Source: Daucus carota subsp. sativus
Lineage: Eukaryota; Streptophyta; Magnoliopsida; Apiales; Apiaceae
NCBI RefSeq assembly: GCF_001625215.2
Contig: NC_030384.2
Span: forward strand, 45,852,390 to 45,916,389
DNA length: 64,000 nucleotides
Direction of reading: 5' to 3'
Part shown: positions 53,785 to 64,000 of the stretch, piece after piece
Layout: every line of letters begins with the position of its first letter
Numbering within the stretch: position 1 is the stretch's first letter
Program-made: the position numbers and the translations under genes
The notes under the pieces: generated by a model
Told to the model about the DNA's origin: nothing
The model's database searches: none
Seen by the model: the letters and a program-made list of their open reading frames with translations, nothing else

Positions 53785-55044
53785 ATGGAGAATCTGCCTG
53801 TTGAAGTCATTGGGAATATCCTCTCGTTGCTTGGTGCTGCTCGAGATGTTGTCATTGCATCGGCAACTTGTCGTAAATGGCGACAGGCTTGGCGTGACCA
53901 TCTCCACACGCTTATGTTTAATTCGAATGATTGGCCAGTGTATCATGAGATTACTACAAGTAGACTTGAGATTCTTATTACTCAGACTATTTTTCAAACC
54001 AGTGGACTGCAGAGCCTTTTGATTGTAATGGATGATATTGACGAGTTCTCTGCTGCTCCTGTTATTGCTTGGCTTATGTATACTAGGGAGACCTTGCGCC
54101 AGTTGTATTACAATGTGAGGACGACTCCGAGCATTAATATACTTGAGAAATGTGGTCGCCAGAAGCTGGAGATGTTGTCTTTGGCGCATAATACCATCAC
54201 AGGTGTTGAACCCAGTTACCAGAGATTTCCCTGCCTGAGATGTCTTTCTTTGAGTTATGTTAGTGTGTCGGCATTGGATTTGAGTCTTCTGCTCACAGCC
54301 TGCCCCAAGATTGAATCCTTGACCCTTGTTAGTTTAGATATTGCCATGTCTGATGCACAAACGACAATGGAGTTGAGTAGTCCCACGTTGAAAGAAGCTT
54401 GTGTGGAAGCAATCAGTTTGGACAAGTTTATATTGGAGGCTGATTGCCTTGAGAAGTTGCACTTAAAAGATTGCACGCTTGAGGATTTTGATCTTGTGGG
54501 CAAAGGGACATTGAGGCTTCTTAAGATTGATGATGTAAGTGTAATCCATCTTGATATTGGTGAGAATACTGAAAATCTAGAGGTCGTGGATGTTAGCAAC
54601 TTTACAATCATGTGGGCAAAGTTTCATAGTATGATATCAAGATCATCAAAACTAAGAAGACTTCGTCTTTGGGGTGTTGTCTTTGATGACGAGGACGAAA
54701 TTGTGGATATGGAAACAATTTCAGCTTGCTTTCCTTTGTTAAGCCACTTATCCTTGAGTTATGATTTGAGAGAGGGGTCACTGCAGTATGGATTACAGGG
54801 TTCCTTTCAACTGGAGAATGTCGTTGTATTGGAGCTTGGATGGACTGTAATTAATGATCTGTTCTCACAGTGGGTTGCCGGCCTTTTAGAAAGATGTCCA
54901 AATCTCAGAAAGTTAGTGATTTACGGTCTGGTGTCAGAAGCAAAAACCCACGAAGAATGCACAATGTTGGCCAACTTCACCTCATCCATCGTTAGGCTTA
55001 TGAGAAAATATTTGCATATAGATGTCCAGTTTGAATATGAATAG
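53785..55044 (+). CDS. F-box/LRR-repeat protein (At1g67190 type)
   Basis: Intronless coding region, 419 aa. The F-box is at residues 1-42 (ENLPVEVIGNILSLLGAARD, VVIASATCRKWRQAW), binding SKP1 in an SCF ubiquitin ligase. Leucine-rich repeats fill the rest: LRCLSLSYVSVSALDLSLLL, CPKIESLTLVSLDI, LEKLHLKDCTLEDFDL, KLRRLRLWGVVFDDEDE and CPNLRKLVIYG, ending LMRKYLHIDVQFEYE. Length and sequence agree with Arabidopsis At1g67190 from end to end, so it looks like a conserved single-copy orthologue. Substrate is unknown to me. The upstream stretch includes AGTGTGTAG|GAGG near 53740, which may be the acceptor of a leader intron. Confidence 0.93.
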   Translation: MENLPVEVIGNILSLLGAARDVVIASATCRKWRQAWRDHLHTLMFNSNDWPVYHEITTSRLEILITQTIFQTSGLQSLLIVMDDIDEFSAAPVIAWLMYTRETLRQLYYNVRTTPSINILEKCGRQKLEMLSLAHNTITGVEPSYQRFPCLRCLSLSYVSVSALDLSLLLTACPKIESLTLVSLDIAMSDAQTTMELSSPTLKEACVEAISLDKFILEADCLEKLHLKDCTLEDFDLVGKGTLRLLKIDDVSVIHLDIGENTENLEVVDVSNFTIMWAKFHSMISRSSKLRRLRLWGVVFDDEDEIVDMETISACFPLLSHLSLSYDLREGSLQYGLQGSFQLENVVVLELGWTVINDLFSQWVAGLLERCPNLRKLVIYGLVSEAKTHEECTMLANFTSSIVRLMRKYLHIDVQFEYE

Positions 55045-56219
55045 AATTTATCACTTGATGGGGTTCAATTCAATGTTTTATTATTTGTTCCAGAAGAGGG
55101 TATTGTAACCTGAAGGATTCCTGATTTTTCATCCTGTATCTGGCACTACCCTTAAAATACTCGCTTCAATTTATGGTATCTGTTGGTTTCAGCAATCTAT
55201 TTCTCCTTTGTTAATGGTTGCATCTTCTATTTCTATTTTTTTCTGTGTTGCCTTTTGCTTCTTGTACCATCTGCTTCCACTGGAAATCAACTTATATTTG
55301 AACAAGGTGTATTTATACTATAGAAAGGAGATGCGAGCTTGTTTCGAAGCAATTCGTCAAATATATGCTACTTACTGCTAAACAATCAATTGTCTCTTAT
55401 CGTTGGATTCTATTAATTTAGTAAGATGGATAGGGGGCAAAGATAAAACTGTGATAGGAGTATAGCACTATGCAGCTGAATTCTGTTATTTAGGTTCATA
55501 GGTTGTTACATTTTCTAGTTCTGATTAATTTAGGAGAAGGTACCAGATCAAAGTCAAGCAGATAGGGATTTGTTACTTTATTACACCGTAAATATTTTCT
55601 TCTAATCTGCCAGAACTATTTATCCAACAAAAAAAGGGATCTGCCAGAACTAAAATACTAAGCACCACTCAACTCAGCTTAAAAGTGAACGATGATGACG
55701 ATTCAGAAGTTGAATATGAGTTGGAAATAATGTCCAGAGGCTCGTTAGTATTTTCAAGTTGCTGTTCATTCTCATTTCGTCTTAGGAGTGGATGAATTGA
55801 CCAGACCTCCATAGACCTTTAAACTGTTCAAATTCAACACAAAATATATAGTGATATTGAGAAAAGTAGTTGGCTTCAGGATTTTGTTGCAAAAATGATC
55901 CATATTAAGAGCAGAGTGCAGACACTGCAAAATCCTAGAGTAACCACCAACAAGTTCAAACAAAAATTATTTATTAAACAAACTTATCTTAAAATCTTCA
56001 CAATGTAAAATAGGGGCATTGTCCTGCATCCATAACACCCAGAAGAACGCTAAATTTAAAGAAAATTCAAAGAAAGATACTTGCTTCCCCAGTTTTCCCA
56101 CAGAACCACAAAGGGAAGCATACCTAGATTTAACAGGACCATTACTCAAACATGACATTATACTAAAGACATCACAGCAGAGAAGATTTAATACAGGATT
56201 ATTGTTGTTGGCATTTAAA
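55045..56219. other. Convergent 3' flanks
   Basis: Lies between the F-box gene and the minus-strand bZIP gene. It holds 3' untranslated sequence of both and otherwise AT-rich DNA. No gene was seen; the ORF 56019-56324 is largely antisense to the last bZIP exon. Confidence 0.45.
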
Positions 56220-57957
56220 TCAGAACGTGCAGCTCTTGCTCCTCCTCATCCCTATCTTTCTGTCTTTTCCCTTTTTCATTTTCTCTTCAATGTACTGCTT
56301 TACGTCCTGCAAAGACCAATTTAAGTTTTTAGAATGTGAAATGCAGACTGCAAACTATTTGCAAGCTGCCATTAGTTCCATAAAGTAATAGTCTGTTATA
56401 ATATGAAAAAGCAGGAAACCAAGAGGTGCACTAGTTAGCAATCCAACATGCTAGATTACATAACATTACAGTGGTTAATACCTGCTCTCCCCTCTCTTTC
56501 TCTTCCTGATTACAAGAAAAATGGCATGCACTACTTTACAAGAGAACTAAAAATTAACAATAAGTATAGTTCCAAAGAGCAAAGATGTGCTCAATGGCAT
56601 TATATGTAATTATTTACCTTGGTCTTCCTTAGATGAGCATTTTCTTCGTTTAGCCTTTTCAGTTCCTCTTCCAGCTCAAGATTATAAGCCTAGCCAATCA
56701 GAAAATAATTAGTTCAAAATTTACATGCAAGGTATATAACACAATTCTAATTTTGTAATGCTTGTTACATTGATATAGAACCATATTAAATTTTCACGCA
56801 ACTACTTCAAAAAGGATTTAAGCACCACTTTAGCAGCGAGTATAGTTCTCCTAATTGAATATTTACTCATTGTAAACAGACAAGACCTGTTTTCTTGCCC
56901 TGGACCTTGCTGCTGACTCTCTATTCTTGACCAATCTCTTTTGTCTCCTTGACACGACCCTTTCAACTAGAGCATTCCGCTTGTGAGCTCCATCAATATT
57001 CATCTCAGTGTCATTCCCGCTATTCTGTTGATGTGCACCCTCATCATCTTTGGGACTTGAATTCACTGGGGGTGACCGCTTTGCTTGCCCTTGTGCATAT
57101 CCACCTCTACTAGAACAATACTGCCTTTTCCTCCCATGACGAACTTCTCCTGGTTCGCATCGACCAGGAAATCTTACAATTGCAACAGATGCTGCATCCC
57201 TTACACCGCTTGGTGGCGGTGCCGGATATGCAGGAACATTTTCAGCCCCTTCTACAGCAATAGCAGGCCTAGCCACAAGATCAGGTTGTCCGGATCCCAC
57301 TGCTGTATTGTTGTTGTTCTGGTATGACTCATTGGGTTGTTTCAGAAGTGTTGACGGAGGACGACTCTTTCCCCGAACTACCCCTGTAGTTACCAGGAAA
57401 TCCTCAAGTGTCATCTCTCCACAAGTTGTCTGTCGCTGGGCAGAGCCATCTTTCTGAACATTAACTGTACAGTCAGTAAAATCATGTTCTAGTTCTTGCG
57501 GAAATTTTTGTATCTCAGACCACACTTCATCCACTGTTTTGTGACTCAAAGGTGCTGGAAGCATCACAGAACCTTGTCCTTGCAAGCTTTGATGTATATT
57601 TATATCCTTCTCTGTAGAAGTATTGATCTCAACTTCAGGAAACTGTGGATCAGTATTGATGGTGGCAGCTGCCATGGTGGCAACAGTGTTGAGGCCAGTA
57701 CTGGCGTTGGCAACAGGAGTTTGTGCATAAGCTTGAATTTCTTCAGCTGTCAAAATGTTGTTGAGGAGCTCATCCATGTTCATCGATCCAAAGCTCTCGG
57801 TACCATCAGAGAATGTGTATTGAAAGTCGTCAAGAGTGAGGGAATGGATTGACGATTGTCTGTCCAGTGTTGGGAGCTCATTGCTGCCAGGTGGTTGTTG
57901 GTCTGTTGGTTCAACTGATGATTTAACCCTCCCCTGAAAATCTGTGTGGTCTGCCAT
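56220..57957 (-). CDS. Group A bZIP transcription factor (ABI5-like)
   Basis: Four coding exons on the minus strand: 57957-56887, 56689-56618, 56505-56482 and 56306-56220; 1254 nt, 417 aa, all GT-AG. The start at 57957 (MADHTDFQ) follows a leader acceptor (ACTGCAG, 57996), so the longer frame from 58026 is intronic. Conserved group A blocks: RQSSIHSLTLDDFQ (C1, residues 33-46) with GSMNMDELLNNI, KTVDEVWSEIQ (140-150) and GEMTLEDFLVTTGVV (180-194). All contain or flank kinase sites used in ABA signalling. The basic region is RRQKRLVKNRESAARSRARK (337-356), then the zipper AYNLELEEELKRLNEENAHL. The end GMRRSKSCTF sits where the family usually has RRTSSxPF. Such factors bind ABRE (ACGTG) promoters in ABA and seed responses. 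A leader exon ends at 58444, giving an untranslated intron of ~450 bp. Confidence 0.92.
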
Positions 57958-58520
57958 CACTATTATGAGAGAGAATATTAACAGGCGACCTGTATCTGCA
58001 GTTTCAAACGGAAGTAAGAAAAGCAAGCTTTAGAGGGTAATCTCACACAGGAAAGGATATTATTTAAACAACGATACAGTAACCTTAGCATACGGTTGAA
58101 TCTAGACCTTTCTTGAGTAGCAAAGAAAAATATAGAGCTACAGAATCTAAACATTCAATTCAGAACACACAGCATATCATGTAACTATTAATGAATTTTG
58201 TGAGAAATATCAAAGGCTGTGAGTGCATTAGAAACAAGGTAATGAAAAGAAATTGAGAAGAAATACAGATTAAGCTATAGGTAAAGTTATCATACGCAAT
58301 TTCCAGTTGCACTTCAAAATACAAAGACCGAGAATTTAACTAAACGCTATTTCAAGTGTTGGGACTTCCTTAAAATTGAGGACTATAATATTTTAATTGA
58401 AGAACTGGAATAAGAATAACTAGTTGGCATAAGCAAAACAAACCTCCGGTGGTCCGGTTGTGCAAAGAGAGAAGTGGCCGGATATATTGCGAATTGATCA
58501 AATCTATAGCCGATTCATAT
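57958..58520 (-). other. Leader exons and leader intron of the bZIP gene
   Basis: 57958-57995 is untranslated exon 2. 57996-58443 is the inferred leader intron (minus-strand donor CGGAG|GTTTGT, acceptor ACTGCAG). 58444 to roughly 58510 is untranslated exon 1 (CTCTTTGCACAACCGGACC). Confidence 0.6.
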
Positions 58521-61173
58521 AGACGAGATAACTATCGCCTAAAAGTATACAACTGTGGACTCCTAAACCATTTGCTACGTAATGTATACTAATTTAGGCA
58601 ATATTTATTTATTATGTGCTCTAGAGATAGCATCGCCTTAAATGAGTGAAACCGCTGCAATGACGTTTTAATTGATAAACATAAATTGAATACATATACA
58701 GACAACCAAATTAAAGTGCGTAAAAGAAGGCATGTTTTGCTCGAGTGTAAAGCTAAAGAGAGGTCTTTCAAATTCGCAAAAAAAAACAAAAATCTTCAGT
58801 AGTTTTTCTAAAGTTACAATACCTCTACAAGTTATTTACAGTCTTGACTTTAAAAGGAAGGCTCAGCCCTCAGCTGCCATGGTTCGAATCCTGGGAAGTA
58901 GGGGACTTCTTGAAGATCCATGCTTCCCATTCATAATAATACTCCCCCCCCCCCCCCCAAAAAAAAAAAGATTTTGGTCTTAAAAAAGCCCAAGTTATGC
59001 CAAACGTACACTGTCTATTATTGTCTTTAACGCATGAGCACACACATTGTAGCCGCTTCAGTTCAACTTACTATTGAAGAAGCTAGAAAACTAGTGCAAG
59101 ATCGGTTAGCTTAATAAATAAGCCAAGCTCAAATTGTAATTTCAAATTTGTTTGAACTGGTTTGCTAAGACTTACTTTGAGCTTATATATGCACAAGCCC
59201 TGCCTAAATTGACCAGAAGTGGTATCTGTATACATGTAAATTACTCGAATTCTTAACGAAATGCAAGCCAGAAGTATCTCTACATGTTATACACAAAACT
59301 GTCCCTTACTAACCATGCCACAGTTACATTTTTTTTTTTGTAATTTCTACTATTTATCAGATTCCTTACAACACTGAGGTACATAATTTCATAAGGGAAA
59401 TCTGCCTATAGCACTATAGACTAGTAAAAAACACTCTCAGGTCTTATTCGGTTAAGCAGCAATTATCTCGCCAGGAAGCTCAAAAACTCAGCACACAAGA
59501 AAACTACCACATGCTTGGTTAACTATTAGTATAAGCAAAAGTTTCAAGGTAATGATTCAATTTATGATATTATGCCCCGTAAGTTGCGGATATAATGGGA
59601 CAAATCTACTACATTCTGCTGTAATTTATATATACAGTGTAAAATTTGTAATATCTTGGACCTATTGAGCATTGTAAACAAATTAAGTGAAAATAATATG
59701 TCTACCACCTTGGATTGTGGATAAACTTAGTTGTGTTGCATCGAAGAAAGGACACCTTACCATTTACAGTGCAGATCAATGTCCTTGACAGGGGCAACCA
59801 AGTGTGGATTAATAAGCTAACAAGAGCTCCTAATTCCGAGACATGTGATTAGTGCACACCTAGATGGTCAGGACCTCGACGCTTTGACAGCAAAAAGGTG
59901 TACATCACAGTTCACACTTATACTCCAATGCTAAAGCTAAAATGACTTGCATTTATAGTTACAATTAAGTTAAAACGAGCAATCATTAGTTAAATGATTA
60001 CAAACTTAACTAATCATCTATTGATGCCATTTCTGATTCACTGTTCTATTCGGGCTTGCTCTTATAGCTAATTCAATCAAATAATTAATTAGCCTAAGTT
60101 AAATGTAAACCCGTGATTAAGAGTAATGCACATGTCATCTCATTATCAATAACCCGCTTCTAAGTCAGAGTTACATATATTCAAAAAGACTATTGATTTT
60201 TTTTCAATTGAATTTGCATTCTAATCTCCCTTGACTTAGTACTCATATTAAGGCAAGAAGTTTAGTTGAAGGGAGGGATGGATGTATTAGTATTAAACAA
60301 AAATTAATTACCAATTAAGCTCCGCTAATAGTCAGCTGCAAAATCTTCTCCAAGGTTTATATGCTTTCAACTGTAAATGAGTTTAGTTTCATACCATGAA
60401 TAGACATGCATGTTCATATGAATGTAGATGAGTAGATATTGAGACAGAGAGTAAGAACCTATAGATAGATTGTGCATTGTCGTCGAGAGTGACAAGTATA
60501 TGCTGCGGATGAGGGAATGTGGGTCCACTGCGTCCGCAGCTTTGATCTAGCATTGAACGGCGTCGTTTTGAGGGGAAAATTAGGCCAAGTTGAAAACTGC
60601 TACGAGTGTGACACGTAGTTGCCACATGTCCTGCCAGGAGCGGAATTCTTGTGTGGGCTGGGCTATTGCTATAACTAGAAAGTGGCTAGTCCAAGTTGAA
60701 ACTAGACTGAACTATATGAAAATAGTAATAAAAAAAATTAGTAAAAAAATTAGAAATAGTAGAAATTTCACAAGGCTACGATGGTAAGTAATTTAATCAA
60801 CTTGCAAAAAAATGCTTTCAAATTTGATTATGCAAAAATAAAAGCAAATTGGGCCGGAGACCTTTGTTAATTCAGATGATACTGAGAGTTTATATTAGCA
60901 AGTCTGTAGAGTACAGGGCTTGATCCAATTTTTATATTGGGCCTTTTGTCGAGTTTTTTTTATCTTCAGTTGTTCATTAATCCACGTATCTCATTCGGGG
61001 GACAAGGAGCCCAAGCGGAAGGTGATCTAACGAGCTTGTAGTACTTATCCAACCATAGAGAGGCCCGCGGCCCATTATATAAAATTGCGAAAAAAAACGT
61101 ATCCTACTGATTTTATTTTTTAGAAATAAAGATCTGTATATTTGAATAAAAAAATATAAAACTTTATTTTTGT
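58521..61173. other. Intergenic DNA
   Basis: No gene supported. It contains a C15-A10 homopolymer junction at 58945-58969 and a box-B-like GGTTCGAATCC at 58880-58890 without a box A. A minus-strand ORF at 60389-60625 lacks recognisable features. 60980-61080 is slightly GC-richer but without a gene. Confidence 0.4.
58856..58930 (+). repeat. Possible SINE relic (box B only)
   Basis: GGTTCGAATCC is a perfect RNA polymerase III box B. No box A lies 30-60 bp upstream and no cloverleaf can be drawn, so it is not a tRNA gene; a truncated tRNA-derived SINE is possible. Confidence 0.25.
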
Positions 61174-64000
61174 TGTAACAACCGAGAAATTTACAAATAC
61201 GTAAGCATAAAATTATTTTATTTACCACGTCAGGAATATTATTTTATTTTATAATTAGTAAGGTAAAGTACGGAATATTTTATTTAAGAGTACGTAGTGG
61301 TATAATAACAAGTTTATGCTGACCGACAATTAATTTACGTATGTACACTAATAATAAAAATATTTGTCTGGATATAATGAGCCAATGTGAGGTTATAATT
61401 TAATGTCTAGCTGATATTTTAGTCACCTAGTATGAAAAATATAGCTGGCTAGCTTAATTATTTATTTAACGAAAAGAGCTACATTATTACCCTCTGATTT
61501 AATAAAATTTATAATATATCAATATATCATAGTTGAGAGCGGATATTTTTTAGAAAACACGCAGCGTTTAATTGTACGGGCTATTTATTTAGAATTTTGT
61601 TTGTACGAAAATATATGTAGCCTCGAGTATTTATTTAGTTACCGGCTCAGGAGCTAATATTATGTTTTGAGCCGGAATAATTATCTCCATATCTCTTTAA
61701 TTAATTTAGAGATTGGTCCAAAAATATTATAACAAATAATAATAATATATATATATTATTTATTTGATAATTTAAATTATTATTTTATTTCAGTTTCGGA
61801 AGTTATTCGAAAATAAACGAAACGATACGAGAATAGGTCGAGTCGAGCAGAAATTGGTTTCGGCTAAATGAGCCTTGGAATTTGAACCCAGGAATTTAAA
61901 ATGTGGCACTATAATATTTTTGAGTGGTGGCCAAGGCAATTGAGTGGCCACCAAGTAGTGCACAAGAATTGATGTTAATTAATAAAGTAATTAAGGCTTA
62001 ATGGTAATTAAGGGTGCCTATAAATGGCAAAGGAAATCAGTAGAATTTTTTTTGGATACTTCCATCCAGGGAGAAAACAGAGGAGCTAAGTTCAAGCTTG
62101 CTGATTAATAGTTGTTCCAGTAAGGTATTAAACCCATACCTCATCTTTTCCTTAAATATGGAATTGATTGAGTTTAATTTAAATGACTATTTATTGAATG
62201 TTGAACTGCTGTGGACCATTTTATTTACTGCTTTTACTTTGATAATTGATAAACAATAAAACCAGTACATATAAATCAACCCATAACATCATGAATTTCA
62301 CCCAAATATTTAACAATTAGGGTTAGGGTTTTTGATTAAAATTGGGTATTTAATTGATTGGTGAATAATTGAGTATTGGGGGAATTGAGTTTGAATTGAT
62401 TAAAGTTTGGCGGAGCAGTTGAGGCGGAGGATTGGAAGCAGGTGCTGCCGGAGGGGAGGCCGGAGCTCGCGTCGGCAACGCCGACGGAGCTCTACAGCGG
62501 CGATTGGAAGTGTACGGAGGAGGGGCGAGCAGTTGAGAGGGAGATGGACAGATGGGGGAGGGGAGAAAGGATCGGAGGAAAAGGGGGGGAGTCGAGTTAC
62601 GGCGAGAGGCTGTGAAGCAGCCGGTGTCGGCCGGAACGCCGCCTCCAGCGGCGGTGTTGGTTCGGGACGACGCGAAACAGAGAGAGAGAGGGAGAGAGAG
62701 AGAGAGAGAGGGCGAGAGAGAGAGAGAGGGTGAGAGAGAGGGAGAGAGAAGGAGAGAACGAGCGAGGGAGAGAAGAGCGAAAGAGAGAAAGGGAGAGGGG
62801 GAGAGAGAGAGAGAGGGAGAGCGAGAGAATGAGGGAGAGAGAGAGAGAGAGAGATTGAGAGAGAAAGAGAGGCTGGGGAGATATGGAGGAATAAGGGAAT
62901 TTTGTGGGAAATTATATTAGGGGCAATAAGGACTTTTCACCAGCTGAGTTATTTAAATTAAATAAATATAAATTATTAATTTTTGTAGAGACTTATTAAA
63001 TAATGGCGTTGAATAAAATTATTAAGTCGGGAACGGAAGGCAAGTGTTAAAAATTTGGTAGTAAGCGGACATATTAATAAAAAGGCCATTTGTAAATAAA
63101 TTAAAAGTAGGAAGTAATTTATATAATAACTAGGCTATAGAGTAAGATTAATTTGTGGGATTATAAGTTAAGAATTTTAATGAGTTAGTCAATAGTCCTT
63201 GGGGTGGCATTGGAAGGTTTATACTAAAGTAATTAATATTCCGAGTAATACATTTAAAATAAGTTGATACCTAAAAACAAGTCGGTAGCTTGAGACGGAT
63301 TATTTGTCAAATTAATGACAATAGGACAAGTGGCATTATTAATAGACAAATGAATAATTATTATTTAAATAATGGAAGACTAATTATTACTCAACCTTAG
63401 TGAAGCATAAATTTTTATAATATAAAGGTAATAAGTTGAAGTATAGCGTTAGTCAGAAGATTACAAGGAAAATTAGTGAAAATATTCGTAGTATTAAATA
63501 ATTAATTTCTTTTGGATAAATTTCTAAACCACTATTTTGTGTGTTGTATAGAATACTTATTTAATACTTGGAAAAGTGGAGCCACTAATTATAAGCTAAG
63601 GACGCCAGGCAAGTTCGCTATTTTCTTTTCTCCAATATGACACATTCTTGTGTATTTAATATTTTAAATGTGTTTGTTATTGACTTGACCGAGTTGATAT
63701 CAAATATTAGTGATAAACCGGAAAAATCCTATTCATTTCGGGTTCTTCTTTTGTTCGGAAGTAACCGCTCCTAATAATATTCAATACCTCTCCGACATTG
63801 TGAAAGCTTGAAACTTCTTGACTAATAAATAAAGGATGCATTGTTCGCATTCCTTAGACGAAGTAATATGCACTCGGAGGTTTCTGGTTAAGCTGGTCAA
63901 CACGAATTTATTAAATTCGTGGAAGAGATGATAATTTATTGACTGTCTGCTGTGTGTGGACAGTCTAGGGTTACAAATGTTAACCCTTATGCTAGCAAAA
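61174..64000 (+). mobile_element. Probable long LTR of a Ty3/gypsy element, running off the window
   Basis: Starts TGTAACAACCGAGAAA, the TGTAACA-type start of many plant gypsy LTRs. It has a TATA box (CTATAAATGGCAAAGG, TATA from 62019), then a leader-like stretch, a GC- and GA-rich block (62405-62880) and an AT-rich continuation containing GACGCCAGGCAAGTTCG at 63601, wording I associate with long Tekay/Del-type LTRs. No gag or pol is visible inside the window, so the family assignment is tentative and the right end is not reached. The long ORFs at 62407-62920 are products of the GAGA microsatellite. Confidence 0.45.
62680..62870 (+). repeat. GA-rich microsatellite
   Basis: About 190 bp of imperfect (GAGAGAGG)n, interrupted by CG-bearing units (GAACGAGCGAGGG). 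It gives artefactual Arg/Glu-rich reading frames on the plus strand. Confidence 0.85.

Noticed and set aside
58880-58890. tRNA gene suggested by GGTTCGAATCC
   Set aside because: No box A, acceptor stem or cloverleaf can be formed around it.
60389-60625. Minus-strand 78-aa ORF starting MATTCHTRSSFQ
   Set aside because: It has a possible donor after IYR, but no matching downstream exon, no recognisable domain and no leader features.
62407-62920. Two overlapping plus-strand ORFs, Arg/Gly- and Arg/Glu-rich
   Set aside because: They are translations of a GC-rich block and a GA microsatellite inside a probable LTR; no domain, no splice context, and both frames are equally open.

Overview
The window is plant nuclear DNA from a dicot. 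It is AT-rich, has spliced genes with short exons, and carries many small DNA-transposon derivatives and one large LTR retrotransposon. Protein matches from memory point to a core eudicot, perhaps an asterid, but I cannot fix the species. No rRNA, convincing tRNA, CRISPR or prokaryotic feature was seen. All spliced models were built by hand from GT-AG or GC-AG sites, reading frame and family resemblance.

Layout. 1-7.5 kb: AT-rich intergenic DNA with two MITEs, an uncharacterised plant-specific protein gene (2906-3787, +) and a five-exon alpha-carbonic anhydrase-like gene (6310-7514, -) that has lost two of three zinc ligands and its C-terminus. 8-18.2 kb: a tandem array of four DUF4228/PADRE genes (157, 156, 157 and 157 aa, all +) in a diverged multi-kilobase duplication unit. 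Each has the same 74-bp ungapped upstream block and a TATA box; a long-TIR MITE sits inside the third unit. 18.6-33.6 kb: a chloroplast SOUL heme-binding-like gene (eight exons, -) whose fifth intron holds an apparently whole SIRE-type Ty1/copia element (20032-32077) with indistinguishable 551-bp LTRs and a perfect 5-bp target duplication. 34.4-40.7 kb: a 13-exon gene matching the chloroplast protein At5g03900 (+), with a MITE in its last intron.

41.3-43.1 kb: glucosamine-6-phosphate N-acetyltransferase (-). 43.5-44.8 kb: a MITE and a possible MULE-like element. 45.4 kb: a small secreted-peptide gene (+). 46.3-48.5 kb: ribosomal protein L10a (uL1), five exons (-), with a GC-AG intron. 50.0-50.3 kb: a BIC-type cryptochrome inhibitor (-). 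50.4-53.8 kb: intergenic debris. 53.8-55.0 kb: an F-box/LRR gene of the At1g67190 type (+). 56.2-58.5 kb: a group A (ABI5-like) bZIP factor (-). 58.5-61.2 kb: intergenic. 61.2 kb to the end: probably part of a long LTR of a Ty3/gypsy element that runs out of the window.

The genes are independent transcription units, apart from the tandem PADRE family, which should share regulation. The points most worth checking are the conserved upstream block of that family, the zinc-ligand losses in the carbonic anhydrase-like gene, the two GC-AG introns, and the short word repeated throughout the copia element.
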